From Candidatus Avelusimicrobium pullarium (GTDB lineage: Bacteria; Elusimicrobiota; Elusimicrobia; Elusimicrobiales; Elusimicrobiaceae): a stretch of 64,000 nt of DNA. The DNA lies in the NCBI GenBank assembly GCA_944323745.1, contig CALUTQ010000002.1, positions 434,001 to 498,000 on the forward strand, read 5' to 3'. Numbering within the stretch: the stretch's first letter is position 1; every line of letters begins with the position of its first letter. Made by a program: the position numbers and the translations under genes. Of the stretch, positions 1 through 8,005 are shown one piece after another. Below the pieces are notes generated by a model, which was given only the letters and a program-made list of their open reading frames with translations, was not told where the DNA came from and made no database searches.

Positions 1-1
1 G

Positions 2-1450
2 GCTGCGGAAAAGTCCTACCTGATTATGTGTCTTTTGGAAGCCGTCAGCAAGGTAGCCAATGTAGCGGGTGTGTATAGCGCCTGCCTTAAAATTTGGGAT
101 CCGCGAGCCGTAAAAAAAATGGTCTTTGCACCGGTTGCCATTAACAACAGCCCGTATCAGAACAAAATTTATTGTAAAGACGCCAACGAACTGCTGCCGG
201 CCATTAAAGGAGACATTTTGTATTTAGACCCCCCCTATACGCCCACCCAATATAACTCTCAATATCACGTTTTGGAAACGATTGCCCGCAACGATCGCCC
301 CGCCGTTCACGGGGTGGGGGCACATCGGGATAATGACCGGCTTTCCAAATGGTGTAAAAAAGGCGAAGTGGAGTATGAATTTGAAAAATTAATCAAAAAT
401 GCCAATTTTAAGCATATTATTTTTTCCTATTCGGACAAAGGCATTATGTCGGCCCGATTTATTGAATGCGTTTTAAAGCGCTATGCAAAACCCGGTTCCT
501 ATGTGTTTAAAAAAATCTCTTTTGTTAAATACAAGTCATCCCGAAGCGTAGACAGAGAGAACAAATCCCACACTAAACACACCCCGCACTACGAATATTT
601 GTTCTACATAGAAAAGGCGGATAAAGCTAAGTATGTTTCCCCTCTAAATTACATCGGGGGAAAGTTTGAAACGCTGGATTTAATTTTAAACAATCTGCCT
701 GCCGGCATAACAACCTGTTACGATTTATTCGGCGGCGGCGCCACGGTAAGCCTCAATATGCCGGCCCGGAAAATAATCTATAACGACATTAATCACTACG
801 TCGCAGAGTTGCTTAAATATTTAAGCGAAACTTCGCCCGTTTCGGTCTATAAAGAAATACAAAAATATCAACGCAAATACGGTCTGCAAAAAGCCGCAAA
901 AAAAGCCTATTATTCGTTAAGGGATCAATACAACAAGACCCCGTCTCCGCTGCTTCTTTACCTGTTGATTTGTTACGGTTTTGAACATCAGATTCGCTTT
1001 AATTCCAAGCACGAGTTTAACAACCCGTGCGGCAATTCCGGTTTTAATGACGAAATGTACGAAAAACTCATTTCGTTTTACCTTTGTACGCAAGATAAAA
1101 AAATTGATTTTTTGACAGGAGATTTCTTTTCCTATTTGGACGTAATTCAAACGAGCGACTTTGTCTATTTAGACCCCCCTTATTTGGGCAACGACGGCGT
1201 CTATCAGGACGGGAAAAGAGGTTTTAAAGGGTGGGATAAAGCGCAGGAGCGGCAGCTTTACCGCTTTATGGAAGAACTGCATTCCCGCGGCATTCGCTTT
1301 ATGCTGTCAAATTACGCGCAACATTCGGCCGGCAAAAACACGGGGCTTCTTTCCTGGGCTAAAAAACACAAATTTAAAGTGGTGGAAGACCTTAAAACAA
1401 CCAAAAGAAACAGAACCCGCCGCAAAGAAATTGTGATAGTAAATTATTAA
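2..1450 (+). CDS. Fused two-domain D12-class adenine-N6 DNA methyltransferase (5' partial)
   Basis: The reading frame is open to the left edge, so the true start lies upstream. Two methylase units of the D12 (Dam/M.FokI) class lie in tandem. Counting from the ATG at 26, the first unit shows its catalytic DPPY at about residue 68; its SAM-binding motif is missing off the edge. The second unit has NYIGGKF near residue 209, the SAM-binding FGGGA near 235 and a second DPPY near 383. Fusions of this kind (M.FokI, M.StsI) methylate each strand of an asymmetric site, so I infer a type IIS modification enzyme. The next gene starts 12 nt downstream and encodes an HNH nuclease, the likely partner. The sequence is visibly more A+T-rich than genes to the right, suggesting acquisition. 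The class is clear; the recognition sequence cannot be read from here. Confidence 0.9.
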   Translation, partial: AAEKSYLIMCLLEAVSKVANVAGVYSACLKIWDPRAVKKMVFAPVAINNSPYQNKIYCKDANELLPAIKGDILYLDPPYTPTQYNSQYHVLETIARNDRPAVHGVGAHRDNDRLSKWCKKGEVEYEFEKLIKNANFKHIIFSYSDKGIMSARFIECVLKRYAKPGSYVFKKISFVKYKSSRSVDRENKSHTKHTPHYEYLFYIEKADKAKYVSPLNYIGGKFETLDLILNNLPAGITTCYDLFGGGATVSLNMPARKIIYNDINHYVAELLKYLSETSPVSVYKEIQKYQRKYGLQKAAKKAYYSLRDQYNKTPSPLLLYLLICYGFEHQIRFNSKHEFNNPCGNSGFNDEMYEKLISFYLCTQDKKIDFLTGDFFSYLDVIQTSDFVYLDPPYLGNDGVYQDGKRGFKGWDKAQERQLYRFMEELHSRGIRFMLSNYAQHSAGKNTGLLSWAKKHKFKVVEDLKTTKRNRTRRKEIVIVNY

Positions 1451-1462
1451 CGGACCGGCAAT

Positions 1463-2932
1463 ATGAACATAACAGTTAAAATATACAGCTGCTACCAACT
1501 CACCTATACACGTGTATACAAAAGGATACTCCGTCTCCTCTACGGCCCCGCTTTGGATGTGTCGCAGGTAAAGTTGGAAATTGAAAACACCTCGTCTGGA
1601 CATAACAATATACAATCGCAACGTCGGGTTACCGACTCCAGCATCTACCGAGGAAGAATCATCCGCGTGTATGAAGACGGCACTCTGGCCCATATTGTAG
1701 GTCTTACCAATACAAACTATGATGAAGACAGAAAATACGAATTTGAACAAGGCAATTCCAAGAAGGAAAAATCTTTATACGGTGTGGACGCTTATCACGC
1801 AAACACGTATTTGACGCAGGGAATCAATCAAATTTTCCAATATTATTTTGAACATAAAGACACTGCCAAATTATCTTTTTATCTCTTGGATACAGACAGC
1901 AAATATAATTATCCGAACAATCTATACAATATCCTTTCTTACAGAGAGTTGGAAACGATTGGTTTTAAAATTTTAAATATCGGCGATATTGATTTTTCCA
2001 AATACGAAAAATGCTGCAACAGCAAAATAAACCCAAATAACCTGATTTTCCCGTCCTTAAATAAATTATTGCGCGATATTGCCTATATTTCCGCCAAAAA
2101 CAGCGGCAATAACCCCTCCTTTATGCAATGCCAAGAGCAGGAAGTGGTAGACGCGACGGGAGAACGAAGTTATACGACGGAAAAATACATCTATACATTC
2201 AAGTCATTGTCCGCCCATCAATACGAAAGTCTGTTGCGTTGCTGGTGCTTAAAAGTGTTATCCGCGCAAGAACACACCGATATAGAATTTAGATTGGGCA
2301 AACAATATTTTGCTTTTAAAGAAGAAAAATTAAAAATTGCCGACCGTCTGTCCGCACCGGTAAAACAAATTTTTCAGTTGGCAAATTTGAATATTGACTA
2401 TGTAACCGACGAAAAATTTATGGACGAACAAAAAGAGGCGGAAAGCACTTATTTAAAATTCCAAGCAAAAAATCAACTGAGAAACCAAACTTTGTTCAGA
2501 AATAATATCAGAAAAAAGGGCATTCCGGCCGAATGTATCATCTGCGGTGCAGACGATACGCGCCTTTTAGATGCGGCGCATTTGTGGGAAGTGAGCCAAA
2601 TCAAACAAGCCACTGCACAAGAGATTAATGCTTTTGTGGAAGAAAACCGCTTGTATGATATTCTTACCGAAATCAGCAAACATTACAACGAACTTTTTTA
2701 CAAAAGATACTTTTTGGTTAATTCGGGCGACAACGGGGTCTGGTTGTGTAAAAATCACCATCGTCAATTTGATTTAAATTACTATTGTTTTGACTCCGAA
2801 GACGGCCGAGTAATTCTTAAATTTGACCAGCCTGCCACTGCGCAAAAATTTAAAGAAGAGTTAAAAAGACAAAACATCCTGCCCGAAATTTTGACTCCGT
2901 TGACCAAAGCCTTCTTACGAAAAAGAAATTAA
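1463..2932 (+). CDS. HNH restriction endonuclease, likely partner of the upstream methylase
   Basis: 489 residues. The C-terminal third carries a zinc-stabilised HNH nuclease: CIIC (C358/C361), AAH with H373 as candidate general base, and CKNHHRQFD (C429, H432, H433). The first 340 residues have no recognised domain and probably hold the DNA-recognition part. Placement 12 nt after the fused methylase and the same A+T-rich composition argue for one R-M operon. Type IIS enzymes with HNH catalytic domains are known (Eco31I, MnlI), and fused methylases commonly pair with such enzymes. I infer cleavage of unmodified DNA at an asymmetric site. No strong Shine-Dalgarno precedes the ATG, so the start is not certain. 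Confidence 0.8.
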   Translation: MNITVKIYSCYQLTYTRVYKRILRLLYGPALDVSQVKLEIENTSSGHNNIQSQRRVTDSSIYRGRIIRVYEDGTLAHIVGLTNTNYDEDRKYEFEQGNSKKEKSLYGVDAYHANTYLTQGINQIFQYYFEHKDTAKLSFYLLDTDSKYNYPNNLYNILSYRELETIGFKILNIGDIDFSKYEKCCNSKINPNNLIFPSLNKLLRDIAYISAKNSGNNPSFMQCQEQEVVDATGERSYTTEKYIYTFKSLSAHQYESLLRCWCLKVLSAQEHTDIEFRLGKQYFAFKEEKLKIADRLSAPVKQIFQLANLNIDYVTDEKFMDEQKEAESTYLKFQAKNQLRNQTLFRNNIRKKGIPAECIICGADDTRLLDAAHLWEVSQIKQATAQEINAFVEENRLYDILTEISKHYNELFYKRYFLVNSGDNGVWLCKNHHRQFDLNYYCFDSEDGRVILKFDQPATAQKFKEELKRQNILPEILTPLTKAFLRKRN

Positions 2933-2939
2933 GTTTTTG

Positions 2940-3500
2940 AACGTATTTTCTCAGGCGCAGTGCCGCACTTTAAATGGAGCTCATCCCCCCTGCCAAGGCG
3001 CTTTGTGTTCCGCTACGGCGGCAACCCAGCACCGCATCTGCTTCTATTAAATCTGTATCAGTAAGGCCACTACAACGCAACTAGAAGCGCTATCAGGCGC
3101 CTCAAAATTCTATTAAATCCGTATCAGCAAAGCCACTACAATCCACGCCTATTTGGAATGAATTTTACCTTATTTGTCGGTACCTAATAGGAAGCACCCA
3201 AAAGAAAAGACCCCAAAGGGCAGGAATATTTAATGCCGCGCATTCCGTTTGTGCCTTTCCGCCTCAGCCCAGGCACCCTTTAGGCTTATAATAGTATAGT
3301 TCAAAATAAACTATGTTTCAATTTTTAAATTACAGTATGCCTAAAATGATGTACGGCAAGCCCCTACAGCTCCTGCTTTTGGGCCCGCCGGAGAAAAAGC
3401 CCACCTGCCGGGCGCAAAAGGGGCAAGCGGCAAGTGCTCTGTGATAAACGGCACTCTATAAGCAGGCAAATTCCCGACGGAAGAATAGATTTGCAGGCAA
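2940..3500. other. Gene-free stretch between the R-M operon and tRNA-Val
   Basis: About 560 bp with no reading frame I can support. It holds a pair of degenerate 35-bp direct repeats (listed separately) and an A+T-rich patch near 3285-3320 containing TATAAT-like hexamers. It may be the scar of an insertion next to the tRNA gene, but no integrase remnant or tRNA-end duplication is visible. Confidence 0.5.
3042..3142. repeat. Pair of 35-bp direct repeats
   Basis: 3042-3076 and 3108-3142 match over 35 bp apart from a few transitions; both read TTCTATTAAATC, then GTATCAG, then GCCACTACAA. They are 66 bp apart and lie in non-coding DNA beside the R-M operon. Only two copies are present, so this is not a CRISPR array. 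Confidence 0.75.
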
Positions 3501-3501
3501 C

Positions 3502-3531
3502 AAAAAAGGCACTTCGCAAGAAGTGCCTTTT
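3502..3531 (-). terminator. Terminator of the tRNA-Val transcript
   Basis: Perfect 8-bp stem (GGCACTTC 3508-3515 with GAAGTGCC 3520-3527) and, on the minus strand, a six-U tract from 3502-3507, just downstream of the tRNA. Confidence 0.85.
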
Positions 3532-3535
3532 AAAA

Positions 3536-3611
3536 TGGTGGACCGGACAGGACTCGAACCTGTGACCTCCTGCGTGTAAAGCAGGCGCTCTACCAACTAA
3601 GCTACCGATCC
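3536..3611 (-). tRNA. tRNA-Val (anticodon UAC)
   Basis: Complete cloverleaf on the minus strand. The 7-bp acceptor stem GGATCGG pairs with CCGGTCC, the anticodon stem CCTGC/GCAGG encloses loop TTTACAC with anticodon TAC, and the T-arm carries GGTTCGAGTCC. A discriminator A and an encoded CCA complete 76 nt. A terminator follows. The anticodon reads GUA-type valine codons. Confidence 0.97.
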
Positions 3612-3788
3612 GTAAATCGTTACTTATTTATTTTAACAAATATTGCTGGCTCTTGGCTATGAAAATTATGTCTAACGACTGCAATAAAATGTCCTTCCCC
3701 AGGGTTATAAAAACAGGAGATGCTTCATGCGTATCCCCGTGTGAACGGTTTTCCTCCCCGCCAGGAGCGAAAGCCTTATGGTACCCTG

Positions 3789-3818
3789 CAAAAAAGCCCG
3801 GTTTATGCCGGGCTTTTC
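3789..3818 (-). terminator. Terminator after cinA
   Basis: GC-rich hairpin GCCCGG (3796-3801) / CCGGGC (3808-3813) followed on the minus strand by a U-run, just past the cinA stop. Confidence 0.85.
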
Positions 3819-3821
3819 CCT

Positions 3822-5063
3822 TTATATTTTTTCTTTTTGCACCTGCGCCAAAAGCATTTCCAATGCTTTCAAAGACGCTTTGGAAATATTGCGCTCCCGC
3901 GTGGCCGAAAAATGAAATTCCCGCGCGTATGCCCCTTGCGGGCCGGCAACGCCTATCCATACGGTGCCCACGGGTTTCTGCGCCGTACCGCCGTCAGGCC
4001 CGGCTACACCGGTGGTAGAAACGGCATAGTCAGCCCCTGTCAATTTACGCACGCCCTGCGCCATTTGAATGGCGACAGGTTCGCTGACGGCACCATATTT
4101 TTCCAAGTCCGTTTTTTGCACGCCGAGCACATTTTCTTTTACCTCATTGGCATAAGACACCACACCACCCAAAAAGTATTTAGACGCCCCCGGCACGGCG
4201 GTAATCAAATGGGCCACATTGCCGCCGGTGCAGCTTTCGGCGGCGGCTATCGTTACGCCCAACGCAGCTATTTTGCGCGCAAAAGACATTTCGGGCCCTT
4301 GACCGTCGTTTTCTTCCGTTTTCAAACCGGCCAGTGCGCCTTTTAATTTTTGCCAATATGCTTCCAGCTGGGCATTGCCGGCGCCTTTGGCTGTTAAACG
4401 CAGGCGCACAAACCCGGGCGAAGGCAAATAAGCCAACGCCAGGCCGGAAGGCAGCTCGTCTTCATAACTTTGCAAGCCCATAGCCAGTGTGCTTTCGGGC
4501 ACGTCAAACACCGTCAGCATTTTGTATTTAATCAGATCCCCCGCCAAATGTGTTTCCAGCCGGGGCAAAACTTCTTTCTGCAATAAATCTTCCGCCTCAA
4601 AAGGAACCCCGGGCAAAGAGACCAGCACTTTGCCGTTTTTTTCAAACCACATTCCGCTGGCGGTGCCTTTGCGGTTATGCAACAGAGTGCATTTTTCGGG
4701 CAGCAAAGCCTGATTTTTATTATACAGGTTCATTGTCCCCTTAGGATAATGCGAAACAAATTCTTCCACCCATTGATAGGCTTCTTGATTAAACACCAGC
4801 CGCGTGCCAAAATATTCGGCCAGCGTCTTTTTGGTCAGGTCGTCTTTAGTCGGCCCCAATCCGCCCGTCATAATTACGATATCGGCTTGTTTAAGCGCCT
4901 CGTCAGCCGCGGCCACAATGGCTTGCGGCGTATCCGCCACGGTTTGCATTTGCACCGTTTCTATGCCCACCTGCGCCAAAGCGGCGGCGGCATAGCGGGA
5001 ATTGGTATCCAAAATCTGGCCGAGCAAAATCTCGTCGCCAATGGTTACAATAATGGCTTTCAT
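3822..5063 (-). CDS. cinA: CinA: nicotinamide-nucleotide amidase / competence-damage inducible protein
   Basis: 413 residues, the usual length for full CinA. The N-terminal MoaB-like domain (about 1-170) opens with IVTIGDEILLGQILDTNS and carries MTGGLGPTKDD. The C-terminal amidase (PncC) domain from about residue 255 has AAAESCTGG with the family's catalytic serine, and STTGVAGPDGG. Known family members deamidate nicotinamide mononucleotide in NAD recycling, and some hydrolyse ADP-ribose. A TACAAT hexamer at 5070-5075 leaves exactly 6 nt before the ATG and there is no Shine-Dalgarno, so the mRNA is probably leaderless. It is divergent from the gene at 5138. Confidence 0.96.
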   Translation of the reverse strand: MKAIIVTIGDEILLGQILDTNSRYAAAALAQVGIETVQMQTVADTPQAIVAAADEALKQADIVIMTGGLGPTKDDLTKKTLAEYFGTRLVFNQEAYQWVEEFVSHYPKGTMNLYNKNQALLPEKCTLLHNRKGTASGMWFEKNGKVLVSLPGVPFEAEDLLQKEVLPRLETHLAGDLIKYKMLTVFDVPESTLAMGLQSYEDELPSGLALAYLPSPGFVRLRLTAKGAGNAQLEAYWQKLKGALAGLKTEENDGQGPEMSFARKIAALGVTIAAAESCTGGNVAHLITAVPGASKYFLGGVVSYANEVKENVLGVQKTDLEKYGAVSEPVAIQMAQGVRKLTGADYAVSTTGVAGPDGGTAQKPVGTVWIGVAGPQGAYAREFHFSATRERNISKASLKALEMLLAQVQKEKI

Positions 5064-5137
5064 AGTTTTATTGTATCACTTTGCAGAAAATGGACGCGCA
5101 AGAAACAAACACAAGAGCAATTTTCTATAATAAAATT

Positions 5138-5587
5138 ATGGATAAAAAAGAACAAGCGGCCGCTTTGTTTAAAAGCGGCTATAATTGTGCCCAGTCTGTA
5201 TTGCTGGCCTTTAAAGACGAGCTGAATTTAAACGAAGAAGAAGCCCTTAAGCTGGCATCTTCTTTTGGCGGCGGTATGGGCCGCCTGCGTGAAGTGTGCG
5301 GTGCGGTAAGCGGGTTGTTTATGGCCGCCGGCCTGAAATATGGCCCTGCCGATCCCAAAGACCACGCCGCCAAAACGGCGCATTATGCACTGATACAGGA
5401 ACTGGCCGAAAAATTCAAAAAAGAAAACGGCTCCATCATCTGCCGCGAATTACTGGGCTTAAGCGGCCCTCAAGGCCCCGAGCCGGAAAAACGCACCCCG
5501 CAGTATTACAAAGTGCGCCCTTGTGCCGAAAAAGTGGCCTTTGCCGCCGGCCTTATGGAAGAACTGCTAAAACAGCGCGGCAATTAA
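5138..5587 (+). CDS. C_GCAxxG_C_C family protein (putative redox protein)
   Basis: 149 residues. It has the spaced-cysteine pattern naming the family: YNCAQSVL near the N terminus, then VCGAVSG, CRELLG and a late C in VRPCAEKVA. A glycine-rich SSFGGGMG segment precedes the second cysteine. The family is common in anaerobes and has no settled function; a redox or metal-binding role is inferred from the cysteines. I chose the ATG at 5138 because TATAAT (5126-5131) lies 6 nt upstream, which would make the mRNA leaderless; a longer frame from 5081 reads across the promoter and is unlikely. Confidence 0.85.
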   Translation: MDKKEQAAALFKSGYNCAQSVLLAFKDELNLNEEEALKLASSFGGGMGRLREVCGAVSGLFMAAGLKYGPADPKDHAAKTAHYALIQELAEKFKKENGSIICRELLGLSGPQGPEPEKRTPQYYKVRPCAEKVAFAAGLMEELLKQRGN

Positions 5588-5591
5588 ATTT

Positions 5592-5614
5592 CCCCCGCTA
5601 TGCGGGGGTTTTTT
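5592..5614 (+). terminator. Terminator after the C_GCAxxG_C_C gene
   Basis: CCCCCGC / GCGGGGG hairpin followed by TTTTTT. Confidence 0.85.
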
Positions 5615-5663
5615 AATGCAAAAAACTCCTTTTGTTTGCGGGCTTGGTTTGCTACAAAGAGAT

Positions 5664-6197
5664 ATGCCGTCAAAAAAAGAAAACGCATTCAAACCCGGCC
5701 GTATTATTACCGTAAACGACAAAATGCAGCAAGGTTACCGCTATGTGCTGCTTTGCCGCCCCGGGCAAGATTTTGCACCCGATTTTACGCCGGAGTTAAC
5801 CCCCGCCCAAATGCTGCGCCGCGGCGTGTTTGAAGGGCATTATTTAAATGACTGTCAAAATGAATTTCCTGCTCAGTGGTTTGAAGGCGCCCGCTTATGC
5901 GCGCAAAAAGCGGACGTATCTTTGAACGCGTTTAAAATAAAAGCCCGCCAGCCGCTTTCCGTATGGAGACAAAAAGGCTGGATTATCGGCCCGGACGTAC
6001 GCGGCTGGTTTCAGTGGTATTGCCGCTATTATTTGGGCCGCCGCCTGCCGGAAATTGACCGTATACAAATCAAACGCTGGCGCGCTTTTAAACGCCATAA
6101 AGCCCAGGTGTTAAAACATTGCCCGCCCGGCCGCACGGACTGCCGCCCCCGCCAGCGCCAGGCGCTTTTGCAATGGGCGTATAACCCGGATTTTTAG
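5664..6197 (+). CDS. Conserved hypothetical protein (KPGRIITVNDKMQQGY family)
   Basis: 177 residues from the chosen ATG. It belongs to a family I recall as widespread but uncharacterised, with KPGRIITVNDKMQQGYRY near the N terminus, NDCQNEFPAQWFEGA, LSVWRQKGWI, GWFQWYCRYYLGRR and a C-terminal RPRQRQALLQWA. It is rich in Trp, Arg and Tyr, has no signal peptide or membrane segment, and is probably a cytosolic enzyme of unknown reaction. Another ATG at 5616 in frame sits directly behind the upstream terminator. I prefer 5664, which has TACAAA (5653-5658) 5 nt upstream and AGAGAT before the ATG. It converges on the kinase-like gene with a 1-nt gap. Confidence 0.75.
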   Translation: MPSKKENAFKPGRIITVNDKMQQGYRYVLLCRPGQDFAPDFTPELTPAQMLRRGVFEGHYLNDCQNEFPAQWFEGARLCAQKADVSLNAFKIKARQPLSVWRQKGWIIGPDVRGWFQWYCRYYLGRRLPEIDRIQIKRWRAFKRHKAQVLKHCPPGRTDCRPRQRQALLQWAYNPDF

Positions 6198-6198
6198 T

Positions 6199-6792
6199 TT
6201 ATTTTTTGTCGGACGTATCAAAAATAAAATCGGCACAGGAATACGTGTAATATTGGCTAAAATAGCGTTCTTCTTCCGGTATCCAGCGGTTGATAAACCC
6301 AATCAGTTTTTCTTTGCTTTCCCGCTTTTTCAGGCGGTCGTATTGGCTGTCCACGTTCAGTTTTAAAAACACTTTATAATCGTAATAGTCTTCCAGCGTA
6401 GGCAGCAGGCTGTACGTCCCTTCCACGATATACACTTTTTGCGGTTCAACAAGCTGCTCGCTTTTCCAGCGGTCGGCGTGAGCATCATAGGCACGATATA
6501 CAAGCGTTTGCCCCTGCACGGCAGGCTGCAGCACTTCTTCCTCCAAACGCGGCCAGTCCATATGTCCGCCCGGCATTTGCAAACGCTGCGGCGTGCGCAG
6601 GGCAAAAGGCAAATAAAAGTCGTCCATATGAAACACAGGCGCCTGCAAAGCCTGCCCCAAAGCATTGGCCAGCGTGGTTTTGCCCGAGGTACACGCCCCG
6701 TCTATGGCAATTAAAAACGGCCCCTGCACTTTGCACAGCAGCTTGCTAACTTCGGCAAGAACTTTAGGAAAAGGCTCTCTGGAAAATTGCAT
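6199..6792 (-). CDS. Uridine kinase-like P-loop protein
   Basis: 197 residues. Walker A is GACTSGKTT near residue 34, followed by the uridine-kinase-style HMDDFYLP, WPRLEEEVLQP and VYIVEGTYSLLP near residue 123. A basic DRLKKRESKEK segment suits a lid. The family phosphorylates nucleosides or related small molecules; the substrate cannot be assigned. The start codon lies directly behind the T-tract of the upstream gene's terminator, so any separate promoter would have to overlap that hairpin. Confidence 0.82.
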   Translation of the reverse strand: MQFSREPFPKVLAEVSKLLCKVQGPFLIAIDGACTSGKTTLANALGQALQAPVFHMDDFYLPFALRTPQRLQMPGGHMDWPRLEEEVLQPAVQGQTLVYRAYDAHADRWKSEQLVEPQKVYIVEGTYSLLPTLEDYYDYKVFLKLNVDSQYDRLKKRESKEKLIGFINRWIPEEERYFSQYYTYSCADFIFDTSDKK

Positions 6793-6822
6793 AAAAAAGG
6801 CGGCCCTTATAAGCGGGCCGCC
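6793..6822 (-). terminator. Terminator between the DUF362 gene and the kinase-like gene
   Basis: Eight-bp stem GGCGGCCC (6799-6806) / GGGCCGCC (6815-6822). On the minus strand it is followed by six Ts that run up to the ATG of the next gene. Confidence 0.8.
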
Positions 6823-6831
6823 GTGGCTTAT

Positions 6832-7941
6832 TTATTTAATTTCAATCAGTTCGTAATCGGTGTTTCCCAAGCCCATTTCACGCCCGTATTCCACGCACAC
6901 ACGCCAATTGGTGGCGGGGGTAACGTCGGTAAAATGATCCCCGTGCGTATGTTTGCGTTCGGCCAGCAGGCTGTTGGGCACAACGGGTTGGCGGTTGACC
7001 GCATCGCCGCAGGCGGTGTCCAGCGCTACCGGATCAAACGAAGCAAACATACCGATATCGGGCACGATGGGCACGTCATTTTCGGCGTGGCAGTCGCAAT
7101 AGGGCGAAATGTCTATGGCCAGACTGATGTGAAATTGCGGCCGTCCGTCCAAAACGGCTTTGGAATATTCCACAATTTTTTTGTTTAAAATATCGTTTGA
7201 TTCATCGTACGGCGTGGTTACCGCGTCCATCGGGCAGACGCCGATGCAGCGCCCGCAGCCCACGCATTTGTCGTGGTCAATGCTGGCTTTGCCGTTTTTC
7301 ACGTGCGGTGCGTCGTGGGCGCAAATGCGCACGCAGGCCCCGCAGCCGATGCATTTTTCCGTATGGACAAACGGCTTACCGGCGTTATGCATTTCCATCT
7401 TGCCGGCGCGAGAGCCGCAGCCCATACCGATATTTTTCAGTGCGCCGCCCATACCGGCGCATTCGTGTCCTTTAAAATGGCTTAATGAAATAATCACGTC
7501 CGCGTCCATAATCGCGTGGCCGATTTTGGCTTCTTTTACGTATTTTCCGCCGTGCACCGGCACCAGGGCTTCGTCGGTGCCTTTTAAGCCGTCGGCAATA
7601 ATAATTTGGCAGCCCGTGGTTTGCGGGGTGTAGCCGTTATACGCGGCGGACTCCAAATGGTCCAACGCGTTTTTGCGCCCGCCCACATACAGCGTGTTGC
7701 AATCGGTCAAAAAGGGTTTGCCGCCCAGTTTTTTGACTACCTCCGCCACGGCCGTGGCGTAATTGGGGCGCAAAAAAGCCAAGTTGCCCGGTTCGCCAAA
7801 GTGAATTTTAATGGCTACGAATTTATTTTTAAAATCTATTTTTTCTATGCCGGCAGCTTTAATCAGCCGCTGCAGTTTTTGGGGCAGGCCTTCGCCCAGT
7901 TTGGTACGCATACTGGTAAAATATACTTTTGATTTGCTCAT
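6832..7941 (-). CDS. DUF362 domain / 2x[4Fe-4S] ferredoxin protein
   Basis: 369 residues from the ATG at 7941, which has GGAGG upstream; a longer frame crosses the promoter. The N-terminal DUF362 part contains KIHFGEPGN, TDCNTLYVGGRKN and SHFKGHECAGMGG. A bacterial ferredoxin insert follows with CIGCGACVRIC and CVGCGRCIGVC, enough for two [4Fe-4S] clusters. DUF362 proteins are frequent in strict anaerobes and are presumed electron-transfer proteins; the partner is unknown. It is divergent from the aldo/keto reductase at 8006 and shares a palindromic -10 region with it. Confidence 0.9.
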   Translation of the reverse strand: MSKSKVYFTSMRTKLGEGLPQKLQRLIKAAGIEKIDFKNKFVAIKIHFGEPGNLAFLRPNYATAVAEVVKKLGGKPFLTDCNTLYVGGRKNALDHLESAAYNGYTPQTTGCQIIIADGLKGTDEALVPVHGGKYVKEAKIGHAIMDADVIISLSHFKGHECAGMGGALKNIGMGCGSRAGKMEMHNAGKPFVHTEKCIGCGACVRICAHDAPHVKNGKASIDHDKCVGCGRCIGVCPMDAVTTPYDESNDILNKKIVEYSKAVLDGRPQFHISLAIDISPYCDCHAENDVPIVPDIGMFASFDPVALDTACGDAVNRQPVVPNSLLAERKHTHGDHFTDVTPATNWRVCVEYGREMGLGNTDYELIEIK

Positions 7942-7959
7942 AGGTCCCTCCATTTTTTT

Positions 7960-7969
7960 ATTATATAAT
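7960..7969. promoter_or_regulatory. Palindromic bidirectional -10 element
   Basis: ATTATATAAT is its own reverse complement, so it gives TATAAT on both strands between the divergent DUF362 gene (start 7941) and reductase gene (start 8006). Both starts have a G-rich ribosome binding site downstream of it. Confidence 0.6.
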
Positions 7970-8005
7970 CTGTAAAGAATCTTTGCACATTTATCAGGGG
8001 GACGA

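Noticed and set aside
3720-4346. Plus-strand open frame opposite the 3' half of cinA
   Set aside because: Shadow of cinA and its terminator; Arg/His/Phe-rich with no start signals.
5081-5137. A longer N terminus for the C_GCAxxG_C_C protein starting at 5081
   Set aside because: It would require translation across the TATAAT promoter element at 5126, and the added residues do not resemble the family.
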